DNA from: Streptomyces triticirhizae
GTDB taxonomy: Bacteria > Actinomycetota > Actinomycetes > Streptomycetales > Streptomycetaceae
DNA: 39,394 bases
Assembly: GCF_003696235.1 (NCBI RefSeq)
Contig: NZ_RFFJ01000032.1
Span: 1 to 39,394 of the forward strand
Reading direction: 5' to 3'
Shown here: piece by piece, positions 1 through 7,812 of the stretch
Numbering within the stretch: the first letter of the stretch is position 1
Layout of the letters: the number at the start of each line of letters is the position of its first letter
The notes under the pieces: model-generated
What the model was told of the DNA's origin: nothing
The model's input: only the letters and a program-made list of their open reading frames with translations
Databases searched by the model: none
Program-made: the position numbers and the translations under genes

Positions 1-745
1 CGGCCAGCGCGGCGCGCACCCGGCGCGTGGGTCGGCCCCGGCGCAGGGTCGCGGCCAGCGAGCCGCCGACGCCGGTGAACCCCTCGGCGACCAGCGCCCG
101 GTAGCCGGCCAGCTCGCCCGGCGGCAGCAGCGGCGCCGGCCGGCGCACCAGCCGCAGCACGGCCGAGTCGGTGCGCGGCACCGGGTCGAAGTGGTGCCGG
201 TCGATGCGCGGCCCCAGCCGCCAGTCGAACTCCGGCCAGGACTGGACGGTCAGCAGCGGCCAGGTCCCGAAGTCGCCCGTGCGCCGCCGGGCGAACTCGC
301 GCTGGGTGACCAGCGTCGCCGAGGTCAACGCGCGGGCCGCCAGGCACCAGCGGACGATGTCGGTGGTGCGGGAGTAGGGGATGTTGCCGACCACGACGAA
401 CGGGCGGGCCGGCGGGCGGGCGCGCAGGAAGTCGCCGCGCACCACCCGGACGTTGCCCTCGGTGGCCAGCCGCCCGGGCAGGGCCGCCGCCAGCGCGGGG
501 TCCAGCTCGTGGGCGACCACCTCGCGGCTGGCCCTGGCCAGCGCCCTGGTGAGCCGGCCCTCGCCGGCGCCCGGCTCCCACACCAGGGCGGACGGCGGGA
601 GTTCGGCCGCGCGCACGATGCGGCGCAGCACGCCGGCGTCGCGCAGGAAGTTCTGCGACAGGGCGCGGCGGTTGTCGCTCCTACGGGCGGAGCGACCGGA
701 GCGACGGGACGGTTCGCGGTGGTGACGGTGGTGGTGGCTGGCCAT
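1..745 (-). CDS. erm: Erm-type 23S rRNA (adenine) N6-methyltransferase, 3' end outside the window
   Basis: Reading from ATG at 745 gives 248 residues before the window edge, so the C-terminus is missing. Erm enzymes use S-adenosylmethionine to methylate A2058 of 23S rRNA, giving macrolide-lincosamide-streptogramin B resistance. Visible motifs are SQNFL at residues 30-34, the SAM-binding EPGAGEGRLT at 57-66, HELD at 79-82, GDF at 104-106 and the catalytic NIPYS at 121-125 followed by DIVRWCL, which is typical of Erm rather than the housekeeping KsgA. The N-terminus is rich in His and Arg, as in several actinobacterial Erm proteins. The ribosome binding site GAGGA (755-751) lies 5 bases before ATG and inside a hairpin, and a leader ORF lies upstream, so expression is probably inducible by attenuation. 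It is divergent from an ABC exporter. Confidence 0.93.
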   Translation of the reverse strand, partial: MASHHHRHHREPSRRSGRSARRSDNRRALSQNFLRDAGVLRRIVRAAELPPSALVWEPGAGEGRLTRALARASREVVAHELDPALAAALPGRLATEGNVRVVRGDFLRARPPARPFVVVGNIPYSRTTDIVRWCLAARALTSATLVTQREFARRRTGDFGTWPLLTVQSWPEFDWRLGPRIDRHHFDPVPRTDSAVLRLVRRPAPLLPPGELAGYRALVAEGFTGVGGSLAATLRRGRPTRRVRAALA

Positions 746-749
746 GTGG

Positions 750-770
750 GTCCTCGAAAGGCGCGAGGAC
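750..770 (-). promoter_or_regulatory. Hairpin sequestering the erm ribosome binding site
   Basis: On the minus strand GTCCTCG (770-764) and CGAGGAC (756-750) form a perfect 7-bp stem around a 7-base loop. The 3' arm contains the erm ribosome binding site GAGGA, 5 bases before the start codon. This is the arrangement of a translational attenuator, where folding hides the site until an upstream stalled ribosome changes the fold. The stem is seen in the sequence; the regulatory role is inferred. Confidence 0.7.
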
Positions 771-780
771 AGGCCGGGAA

Positions 781-817
781 CGCGAAGATCCGCGAAGATC
801 CGCGAAGATCCGCGAAG
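781..817. repeat. Tandem 10-bp repeat in the erm leader
   Basis: The decamer CGCGAAGATC occurs three times in a row (781-810), followed by a partial fourth copy CGCGAAG (811-817). It sits in the transcribed leader between the leader ORF stop and the erm ribosome binding site. Copy number could change by slippage and alter alternative leader folds. Confidence 0.9.
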
Positions 818-933
818 GAACGCGACAGGGAGCCGGCGGCCTGTCCGGGTCGGTGGGGACACGGACGGCCCTGGGCCGGAGGAGGGGGAACGCGGGGGAG
901 CGCGAGACGGGCTCGGGCGCCGGGCGTGACCTG

Positions 934-1038
934 TCAGGCCAGGGCCGGGCGCCGGATGCGAGGACGTCGGGTCATGGTGGCCGCAACGGACGTCCGCGCG
1001 CCGGCGCGGCATCCGTTGATCAGCGTGATGGCTCCCAT
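934..1038 (-). CDS. Leader peptide of erm, 34 residues, Arg-X-Arg stalling motif
   Basis: ATG at 1038 opens a 34-codon ORF ending in TGA at 936-934, about 190 bases before erm. It starts MGAITLINGCRAGARTS and ends TRRPRIRRPALA. Codons use mostly G or C at third positions. The C-terminal part contains RPR (25-27) and RIR (27-29), which match the Arg/Lys-X-Arg/Lys class at which macrolide-bound ribosomes are known to stall in erm leaders. A shorter in-frame version from ATG at 975 (13 residues) keeps this motif. A -10-like TAGGGT (1052-1047) ends 8 bases before ATG, so the transcript may be leaderless. Role as an attenuation peptide is inferred from position and motif. Confidence 0.6.
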   Translation of the reverse strand: MGAITLINGCRAGARTSVAATMTRRPRIRRPALA

Positions 1039-1046
1039 GGGAGGCG

Positions 1047-1076
1047 ACCCTAGGACGCCCGGCGGGCCCGGGGCAA
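1047..1076 (-). promoter_or_regulatory. Candidate promoter of the erm leader transcript
   Basis: On the minus strand TTGCCC (1076-1071) and TAGGGT (1052-1047) are separated by 18 bases and lie just before the leader ATG at 1038. The spacing fits a housekeeping-type promoter giving a leaderless or nearly leaderless mRNA. WblC/WhiB7 control of such resistance genes is known in actinobacteria but cannot be shown here. The rest of 746-1247 holds only the leader features described separately and the promoter side of the ABC exporter. Confidence 0.45.
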
Positions 1077-1247
1077 ACGCGTTCCCGCCGGCGGCGGCCC
1101 GCGCGCTCCCGAGTGCGCCAGCGACCCGCGAGTGACACGTTCATATTGTTGCGGCGGGATGAAACGGCCGGTCGGCGGTGTTGGCACCTGTCGGTCGAAG
1201 GTCGTTGGTCAAGGGGGGCGAGCGGTTTGGGCACGGGAGGCGCCACG

Positions 1248-4200
1248 GTGGCTGAGCGAGAGGCCGGCTGGATACGGCGACTGGTGGGCTACTGCTGGCG
1301 GTACCGCCGCAACCTGCTGCTCTCCGTCGGCTCGTCCCTGGTCGGGATGGGCGTGATGGCCCTCATGCCGCTGATCGTCAAGGTGATCATCGACGACGTG
1401 GTGATCGGCGAGGAGGGCGGCCTCGGGCTGTGGGTGGGGCTGCTGCTGGCCGCCGCCGCCGTGGTCTACGCGTTGACCTTCGTGCGCCGCTACTACGGCG
1501 GCCGGCTCGGCATCGACGTCCAACACGACCTGCGCACGGGGATGTTCGACACCCTGACCCGGCTGGACGGCCGGCGGCAGGACGGGCTGAGCACCGGGCA
1601 GGTCGTCGGCCGGGCCACCAGCGACCTCCAGCTGATCCAGGGCCTGCTCTTCATGATGCCGATGACCATCGGCAACGTGATGCTCTTCGTCGTCTCCCTG
1701 GTCGTGATGCTGACCCTCTCGCCGCTGCTGACCCTGGTGGCGCTGGCGGTCGCCCCGGCGCTGTGGGTGATCGCGCTCCGCAGCCGGGTGCGGCTGTTCC
1801 CCGCGACCTGGTACGCCCAGGCGCAGGCCGCCGCCGTCGCCGGGGTGGTGGACGGCGCGGTCGGCGGGGTCCGCGTGGTCAAGGGCTTCGGGCAGGAGAC
1901 CCAGGAGATGACCAGGCTGCGCCGGGTCAGCGAGCGGCTCTTCGCGGCCCGGATGCGCGGCGTGCGGCTGTCCGCCCGCTACACGCCGGCGCTCCAGGCG
2001 GTGCCCTCGCTGGGGCAGGTCGGGATGCTGGCGCTGGGCGGCTGGATGGCCACCCGGGGCGAGATCACGCTGGGCACCTTTGTCGCGTTCTCCACCTATC
2101 TCGCGCAACTGGTCGGCCCGGTCCGGATGTTGACGGTGATCCTCACCGTGGGCCAGCAGGCGAGGGCCGGCGTGGAGCGGGTCCTGGAGCTGATCGACAC
2201 CGAGCCGACGATCCGGGAGGCGCCCGACGCCGCCGCGCTGCCGGCGGACGCGCCGGCCACCGTGGAGTTCGAGCGGGTCACCTTCGGCTACGCCGAGGAC
2301 GAGCCGGTGCTGCGCGACGTGTCGCTGCGGGTCGGCGAGGGCGAGACGCTGGCGGTGGTCGGCCCCTCGGGCAGCGGGAAGTCGACGGTCTCGCTGCTGC
2401 TGCCGCGCTTCTACGACCCCGACGCGGGGACCGTGCGGATAGGCGGCCGGGACGTCCGCGAGCTGACGTTCGACTCGCTGCGGGCCGCGATCGGGCTGGT
2501 GCCGGAGGACAGCTTCCTCTTCTCCGACACCATCAGGAACAACCTGGCCCTCGGCCACCCCGAGGCCACCGACGAGCAGATCAGGGCGGCGGCCAGGGCG
2601 GCGCGGGCCGACGCGTTCGTCGAGGAGCTGCCCGAGGGCTACGACACGGTGATCGGCGAGCAGGGCATGACGCTCTCCGGCGGTCAGCGGCAGCGCCTGG
2701 CGCTGGCCCGCGCGATCCTCACCGACCCCAGGCTGCTGATCCTCGACGACGCCACCTCGGCCGTGGACGCCCGCGTGGAGCACGAGATCCACGAGGCGCT
2801 GCGCTCGGTGATGCGCGGCCGGACCACGCTGCTGATCGCGCACCGCGCCTCGACGCTGCGCCTGGCCGACCGGATCGCGGTGTTGGACGGCGGGCGGCTG
2901 GTCGACATCGGCACCCACGAGCAGCTCACCGGCCGCTGCGAGCTGTACCGGCGGCTGCTGGCCGACCCGGAGCGGCTGGGCGGGGCCGCCCCCGACCCGG
3001 CCGCCCTGCCGCCGGCCGACGACCGGCCCGGCATCGACGAGGAACGGGCCGCCGGCGCCGAACACACCTACGGCCTGCGGCGGTTGCTGTCCGGGCTCGG
3101 CCTGCCGCTGGCCGGCGCGCTGGCGCTGGTGGTGGTCGACGCGCTGGCCTCGCTGCTGCTGCCGGTGCTGATCCGGTACGGCATCGACGAGGGCGTGCGG
3201 GAGACGGCGCTGGGCGCGGTGTGGGCGGCGACGCTGCTGGCGCTCGGGGTGGTGCTGGTGCAGTGGGGGGCGCAGTACGGGGCGACGCGCGCCGTGGGGC
3301 GCGTGGGGGAGCGCGCGCTCTACACGCTGCGGGTGAAGATCTTCGCCCATCTGCAACGCCTCGGACTCGACTTCTACGAGCGGGAGTTGGCCGGCCGCGT
3401 CATGACGCGGATGACCACGGACGTGGACGCGCTGACGACGTTCCTCCAGACCGGGCTGGTCCAGGCGCTGGTCGCGGTGCTGACGTTCCTGGGCATCCTG
3501 GTTGTCCTGGTGGTGCTCGACGCGCAGTTGGCGCTGGTGGTGCTGGCGACCCTGGTGCCGCTCGTCGTCGGCACCGTCTTCTTCCGCCGACTGAGCACCC
3601 GCGCCTACGAGGTGGCCAGGGAACGGATCGCCGGCGTCAACGCCGACCTCCAGGAGTCGGTCGCCGGGCTGCGGGTGGTCCAGGCGTTCCGCAGGGAACG
3701 GGACGGCCGCGAGCGGTTCGCGGCCCGCTCGGACGGCTACCGGCGGGCGCGGGTGCGCGGGCAGTGGCTGATCTCCGTGTACTTCCCGTTCGTTCAGCTG
3801 CTGGCCTCGCTGGCCACCGCCGGGGTGCTGGTGGTGGGCGCCGGCCGGGTCGGCGACGGCACGCTGACGGCGGGCGCGCTGGTGGCGTACCTCCTCTACA
3901 TCGAGCTGTTCTTCGCGCCCGTGCAGCAGCTGTCGCAGGTCTTCGACGGCTACCAGCAGGCGGTGGTCTCCCTCGGCCGCGTCCGGGAACTGCTGGCCGA
4001 GCGGCCGACGACGCCGCCGGCGAAGCGGCCGCTGCCGGTGGCGTCGGCGGCGCGCGAACTGTCCTTCGAACGCGTCAGGTTCGCCTACGCCGGCGCCGAC
4101 GAGGACGCCCTGACCGGCGTCGACCTGACCATCCCCGCCGGGCAGACCGTGGCCTTCGTCGGCGAGACGGGCGCCGGGAAGTCCACGCTGGTGAAGCTCG

Positions 4201-4799
4201 TCGCGCGGTACTACGACCCGACCGGCGGCGCGGTCCGGCTGGGCGGCGTCGACCTCCGCGACCTCGACCTGACGAGCTACCGGCACCGGCTGGGCGTCGT
4301 CCCGCAGGAGCCGTACCTGTTCGCGGGCACGATCCGCGAGGCGATCGCGTACGGGCGGCCGGAGGCCACCGACGCGGAGGTCGAGGCGGCGGCCAGGGCG
4401 GTCGGCGCCCACCGCATGATCGCGGCGCTGCCCGGCGGCTACCGCCACCGGGTCGCCGAGCGCGGCCGCAACCTCTCGGCCGGGCAACGGCAGTTGATCG
4501 CCCTGGCCAGGGCGGAGCTGGTGAACCCCGACATCCTGCTCCTCGACGAGGCCACGGCGGCGCTGGACCTGGCCACCGAGGCGCTGGTCAACGAGGCGAC
4601 CGACCGGCTGGCCGGCCGCCGCACCACCCTGGTGGTGGCGCACCGGCTCACGACGGCGGCGCGGGCGGACCGGGTGGTGGTGCTCGACCAGGGACGCGTG
4701 GTGGAGGACGGCACCCACGCGGAACTCCTCGCGGCGGAGGGCCGTTACGCGGAGCTGTGGCGAGCGTATGCCGCCGAACCGGCGGCCCCGGTGGGGTAG
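1248..4799 (+). CDS. Double (fused) ABC transporter, multidrug-exporter type
   Basis: The frame is open from 1113, but GTG at 1248 with GGGAGG 7 bases upstream is the better start, giving 1183 residues. The protein is a tandem duplication of membrane domain plus ATPase. Half one has membrane helices up to about residue 330, Walker A GPSGSGKS near 372, signature LSGGQ near 475 and Walker B LLILDDATSAVD near 496. Half two has Walker A GETGAGKS near 972, signature LSAGQ near 1075 and ILLLDEATAALD near 1098. The first ATPase has Asp (DD) where the catalytic Glu is expected after Walker B, and the second has DE, so only one site is likely fully active, as in heterodimeric exporters. Divergence from erm suggests drug efflux, but the substrate is unknown. 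Confidence 0.92.
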   Translation: MAEREAGWIRRLVGYCWRYRRNLLLSVGSSLVGMGVMALMPLIVKVIIDDVVIGEEGGLGLWVGLLLAAAAVVYALTFVRRYYGGRLGIDVQHDLRTGMFDTLTRLDGRRQDGLSTGQVVGRATSDLQLIQGLLFMMPMTIGNVMLFVVSLVVMLTLSPLLTLVALAVAPALWVIALRSRVRLFPATWYAQAQAAAVAGVVDGAVGGVRVVKGFGQETQEMTRLRRVSERLFAARMRGVRLSARYTPALQAVPSLGQVGMLALGGWMATRGEITLGTFVAFSTYLAQLVGPVRMLTVILTVGQQARAGVERVLELIDTEPTIREAPDAAALPADAPATVEFERVTFGYAEDEPVLRDVSLRVGEGETLAVVGPSGSGKSTVSLLLPRFYDPDAGTVRIGGRDVRELTFDSLRAAIGLVPEDSFLFSDTIRNNLALGHPEATDEQIRAAARAARADAFVEELPEGYDTVIGEQGMTLSGGQRQRLALARAILTDPRLLILDDATSAVDARVEHEIHEALRSVMRGRTTLLIAHRASTLRLADRIAVLDGGRLVDIGTHEQLTGRCELYRRLLADPERLGGAAPDPAALPPADDRPGIDEERAAGAEHTYGLRRLLSGLGLPLAGALALVVVDALASLLLPVLIRYGIDEGVRETALGAVWAATLLALGVVLVQWGAQYGATRAVGRVGERALYTLRVKIFAHLQRLGLDFYERELAGRVMTRMTTDVDALTTFLQTGLVQALVAVLTFLGILVVLVVLDAQLALVVLATLVPLVVGTVFFRRLSTRAYEVARERIAGVNADLQESVAGLRVVQAFRRERDGRERFAARSDGYRRARVRGQWLISVYFPFVQLLASLATAGVLVVGAGRVGDGTLTAGALVAYLLYIELFFAPVQQLSQVFDGYQQAVVSLGRVRELLAERPTTPPAKRPLPVASAARELSFERVRFAYAGADEDALTGVDLTIPAGQTVAFVGETGAGKSTLVKLVARYYDPTGGAVRLGGVDLRDLDLTSYRHRLGVVPQEPYLFAGTIREAIAYGRPEATDAEVEAAARAVGAHRMIAALPGGYRHRVAERGRNLSAGQRQLIALARAELVNPDILLLDEATAALDLATEALVNEATDRLAGRRTTLVVAHRLTTAARADRVVVLDQGRVVEDGTHAELLAAEGRYAELWRAYAAEPAAPVG

Positions 4800-4823
4800 C
4801 CCTGCGCCCCGCGCCGGCCGGGT

Positions 4824-4849
4824 GGGTGCGGGCCCCGAGGCCCGCACCC
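4824..4849. terminator. Terminator hairpin between convergent genes
   Basis: GGGTGCGGGCC (4824-4834) pairs perfectly with GGCCCGCACCC (4839-4849) around the tetraloop CCGA. It lies 25 bases after the exporter stop and just beyond the end of the convergent small gene, so it can serve both. There is no T-run, which is usual in streptomycetes. Confidence 0.8.
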
Positions 4850-4854
4850 CCCGC

Positions 4855-5073
4855 TCACCCCCTGCCGCGCCTGCGGGCCGCCCGCTCGTTGCCGTGCTTG
4901 TAGTTGCCGGTCCAACGGGCCATCACCAGTTGGGCGTCGCCCGTCTCGACCTCGTTCAGGAAGCGCGCGGCGCGCCCGCCGCGCAGCGTCGCGGCCGGGC
5001 GGCCGTGGTGGGTGATCAGCACGGTGCCGTCCGCGCGGGTGACATGGGCGAAGCCGCCGGGTCGGTTGCTCAT
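4855..5073 (-). CDS. Small conserved hypothetical protein, 72 residues
   Basis: ATG at 5073 overlaps the stop of the Nudix gene in an ATGA junction, so the two are probably translationally coupled. The frame stays open further upstream, but that part is the Nudix gene in another frame. The product is 72 residues, has no membrane segment or signal, contains HHGRPAATLRGG and ARWTGNYKHGNERAARRR, and ends in a strongly basic tail. I recognise the TGNYKxGNE segment as typical of a small conserved actinomycete protein but know no function. It is the third gene of a probable operon with the SpoIIE-type phosphatase and Nudix genes. Confidence 0.75.
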   Translation of the reverse strand: MSNRPGGFAHVTRADGTVLITHHGRPAATLRGGRAARFLNEVETGDAQLVMARWTGNYKHGNERAARRRGRG

Positions 5074-5570
5074 GGCCGGGCCAGCCCGGCCAGATACGTG
5101 TCGACCGTCTGGAGCGCGCCGCCCGGCGGCGGCTCGTCCCCCGGCTCCCACCAACACAGCTCGGCGATCTCCTCGGTGGGGCTGAAGCCGACCGGCTCCT
5201 CGACGCGCGCCGCGTAGACCGCGCCGCGCAGCTCGCCCCGGCCCGCCAGCAGCGTGCGGGCGAAGCCCGCGAAGCGCAGCCGCTCCGGCGCGAGGCGCTG
5301 CCCCGTCTCCTCCCACAGCTCCCTGACCGCCGCCTCGCGCGGGCTCTCGCCCGGGTCGATGCCGCCGCCCGGCAGCTCCCAGCAGTCCCGGTCCCGGACG
5401 CGCACCAGCAGCAGCCGCGCCCCGCGCCAGGCCGCGACCAGCGCGTACCGCACGGGCGCTGTGGTGAAGACGGCGTCATCGGGACCCTCGTCGAACGCCA
5501 CCAGCCGCATCCCCAGCGGACCGCTGGCCAACGCCGGCGCGGCCCCGTCGACTTCCGTGTCCTCGTTCAC
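5070..5570 (-). CDS. Nudix hydrolase
   Basis: 166 residues from GTG at 5570; a shorter version from an internal ATG (residue 21, MRLVAFDEG) is possible because neither start has a strong binding site. The Nudix box is complete at residues 69-91: G, five residues, E75, seven residues, R83-E84-L85-W86-E87-E88-T-G. These Glu residues bind the metal that cleaves nucleoside diphosphate-X compounds. LPGGGIDPGES precedes it in the usual way. The substrate cannot be read from the sequence. It begins 30 bases after the phosphatase stop and overlaps the following small gene by ATGA, so the three genes form one operon. Confidence 0.9.
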   Translation of the reverse strand: MNEDTEVDGAAPALASGPLGMRLVAFDEGPDDAVFTTAPVRYALVAAWRGARLLLVRVRDRDCWELPGGGIDPGESPREAAVRELWEETGQRLAPERLRFAGFARTLLAGRGELRGAVYAARVEEPVGFSPTEEIAELCWWEPGDEPPPGGALQTVDTYLAGLARP

Positions 5571-5599
5571 CCGCCCAGCGTACGGCCGTCGGGGCCGGA

Positions 5600-7663
5600 T
5601 CAGGGCGCGAGTTCCGCCCAGATCGTCTTGCCCCCCGGCCGGTGCCTGGTGCCCCAGCGTTCGGTGAGGCGGGCGACGATGAACAGCCCACGGCCGCTCT
5701 CGTCGAAGGCCCGCGCCCGACGCAGGTGCGGCGAGGTGCTGGTGGAGTCGGAGACCTCGCAGATCAGCCCGCGTTCCCTGATCAGCCGCAGCTGGATGGG
5801 CCCGTCGGCGTGCCGGATCGCGTTGGTGACCAGTTCGCTCACCACCAGCTCGGCCGTGAACGCGGCGTCCGCCATGCCCCAGCCGGCCAGTTGGCTGGTC
5901 GCAAGGTCGCGGGCGCTGGCGACGGCGGTCGGGTCGTCGGGAATCTCCCAGGTCGCGACGTGCGAGGCGTCCAGCTTGTGGGTGCGGGCGACCAGCAGGG
6001 CCACGTCGTCCGTCGGCTGTTCGGCCAGCACGGTCTTCAGCACGCTGTCACAGAGCTGTTCGAGCGAGGCGGCCGGCTGGGCGAGGACCTGGCGCAGGTC
6101 GTTGTAGCTGCGGTTTGGGTCCTGCCGGCCACGGGACTCCACCAGGCCGTTGGTGTAGAGGGCGAGGAGGCTCTCCTCGGGCAGGTCCAGCTCGGTGGAC
6201 TCGAACGGCAGCCCGCCGAGCCCCAGCGGCGGCCCGGCCGGCAGGTCGACGAACTCGGCCTCGCCGCTGGGCCGCACCAGCGCCGGCGCCGGATGCCCGG
6301 CCCGCGCCATGGTGCAGTGCCGCGACACCGGGTCGTAGACCGCGTACAGACAGGTCGCGCCGAACTCGCCCGAGGGGGCCTCGCGTTCGCTCTCGTCCGG
6401 CTCGGTCTCGAACCGCAGCCGGATCACCACGTCGTCCAGGTGGGTGAGCAACTCGTCCGGCGGCAGGTCGATGTCGGCCAGCGTGCGGACGGTGGAGCGG
6501 AGCCGGCCCATGGTGGCGGAGGCGTAGACCCCGTGCCCCACCACGTCGCCCACCACCAGCGCGACCCGGGCCCCGGAGAGCGGGATGACGTCGAACCAGT
6601 CGCCCCCGACGCCCATCGCCGAGTCGGCCGGCAGATAGCGGGTGGCCACGTCGACCGCGGCCAGCCGCGGCAGCCGGCGGGGCAGCAGGCTGCGCTGGAG
6701 CGCCAGCGAGGTGCGGTGCTCCCGGGTGAAGCTGCGCGCGTTGTCCACGCAGACCGCCGCCCTGGCCGCGATCTCCTGGGCCATCAGCAGGTCGTCCTCG
6801 TCGAACGGCGCCTCGGTGCGGTGCCGCAGGAAAACGGCGACGCCCAGGGTGATGCCCCGGGCGCGCAGCGGAACGGCGATGCCTGAGTGGACGCCGTGTC
6901 GTCGCCAGGGCTCCCCGGCCCGCTCGGGGGGAACGCAGAGCCAGGTCGCGAGTTCGGCCGCGCTCTCGATGGCGGCGGCGCGGAGAGGCTCGCCGTTGGC
7001 CAGGACGTTCGCCGGCACCGAATCCGGCGGGCAGTGCGGGGCGTCGCCCAGCTCCAGCACCGCCTCGGGCGCGCCGTCCAGAACCGACTGCTGCGCCACC
7101 CGGCGCAGCGCGTACGGGGGCCGCCCGCCGGACCAGTCGGCGACCGGCTCCTCGCCGCGCAGCACCGGGTCGGCCAGGTCGACGGTGGCCAGGTCGGCGA
7201 ACCGGGGCACCGCCGCCTCGGCCAGCTCCCGCGCCGTGGTGTCGACCTCCAGCGTGTTGCCGATGTGGGTGGTCGCCACGCTCAGCAGCGTCAGCCGGTC
7301 GCGGGCGATCATCACCCGGCGCAGCTTCGCCTCCCGGTTGGCCCGCGCCCAGCAGCTCAGCAGGCTGACGATCACCGCCAGCACGATGGAGACGATCACC
7401 ACCATCCGGGCGCCGGTGCGCTGCACGGGGAGGAGGAAGCCGTAGTTGGCGACGACGGAGGCGATCGAGACGGCGCCCAGCACGGCCGTCGGCCGCAGCG
7501 GCAGCAGCGCGCTGGCCACCAGCGGCGGCAGCAGCGAGAGGCTGGTGTAGCGGACGGTGGCCTGCGGCTGCCCCGCCCAGTTCTGGTACAGGCTGATCAG
7601 GACGACGGCCAGCAGCAGAAGCACGAAGAGGCTGTTCTGCCCACCGCGTCGGAGGGAAGCCAC
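5600..7663 (-). CDS. Membrane-anchored SpoIIE-type PP2C phosphatase with GAF and anti-sigma kinase domain
   Basis: GTG at 7663 is preceded at 8 bases by GGGAGG (7677-7672); the upstream GTG at 7672 abuts that site and is less likely. The product is 687 residues. Residues 10-105 hold three or four hydrophobic helices, followed by a GAF-like region (about 130-330), a SpoIIE/PP2C phosphatase domain (about 350-560) with metal-binding GVGGDWFD, GDVVGHG and DDVALLVAR, and a C-terminal HATPase domain with N-box SELVTNAIRHA and GRGLFIV. Such proteins dephosphorylate anti-sigma-factor antagonists, and the kinase domain can phosphorylate them, so it probably controls a SigB/SigF-like partner switch in response to a signal bound by GAF. 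No antagonist gene is adjacent. Confidence 0.93.
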   Translation of the reverse strand: MASLRRGGQNSLFVLLLLAVVLISLYQNWAGQPQATVRYTSLSLLPPLVASALLPLRPTAVLGAVSIASVVANYGFLLPVQRTGARMVVIVSIVLAVIVSLLSCWARANREAKLRRVMIARDRLTLLSVATTHIGNTLEVDTTARELAEAAVPRFADLATVDLADPVLRGEEPVADWSGGRPPYALRRVAQQSVLDGAPEAVLELGDAPHCPPDSVPANVLANGEPLRAAAIESAAELATWLCVPPERAGEPWRRHGVHSGIAVPLRARGITLGVAVFLRHRTEAPFDEDDLLMAQEIAARAAVCVDNARSFTREHRTSLALQRSLLPRRLPRLAAVDVATRYLPADSAMGVGGDWFDVIPLSGARVALVVGDVVGHGVYASATMGRLRSTVRTLADIDLPPDELLTHLDDVVIRLRFETEPDESEREAPSGEFGATCLYAVYDPVSRHCTMARAGHPAPALVRPSGEAEFVDLPAGPPLGLGGLPFESTELDLPEESLLALYTNGLVESRGRQDPNRSYNDLRQVLAQPAASLEQLCDSVLKTVLAEQPTDDVALLVARTHKLDASHVATWEIPDDPTAVASARDLATSQLAGWGMADAAFTAELVVSELVTNAIRHADGPIQLRLIRERGLICEVSDSTSTSPHLRRARAFDESGRGLFIVARLTERWGTRHRPGGKTIWAELAP

Positions 7664-7812
7664 GAAACGCACCTCCCGGCCCGGTCATCCAAGGGGCCCG
7701 TGACGTTCCGTGCCCTGCGGTCCACCGTAGCGGCGCTTCGCCGGGCCGGCGACGGCTGCGGTCCGGCCGGGGGAGGGAGCCCGCTCGGCGGTCCCGTCCC
7801 GGCCCGGACCGG

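Noticed and set aside
1209..4847. 1212-residue ORF on the minus strand opposite the ABC exporter
   Set aside because: It is rich in Arg, Pro, Gly, Gln and His with no family motif and mirrors the GC bias of the real gene on the plus strand.
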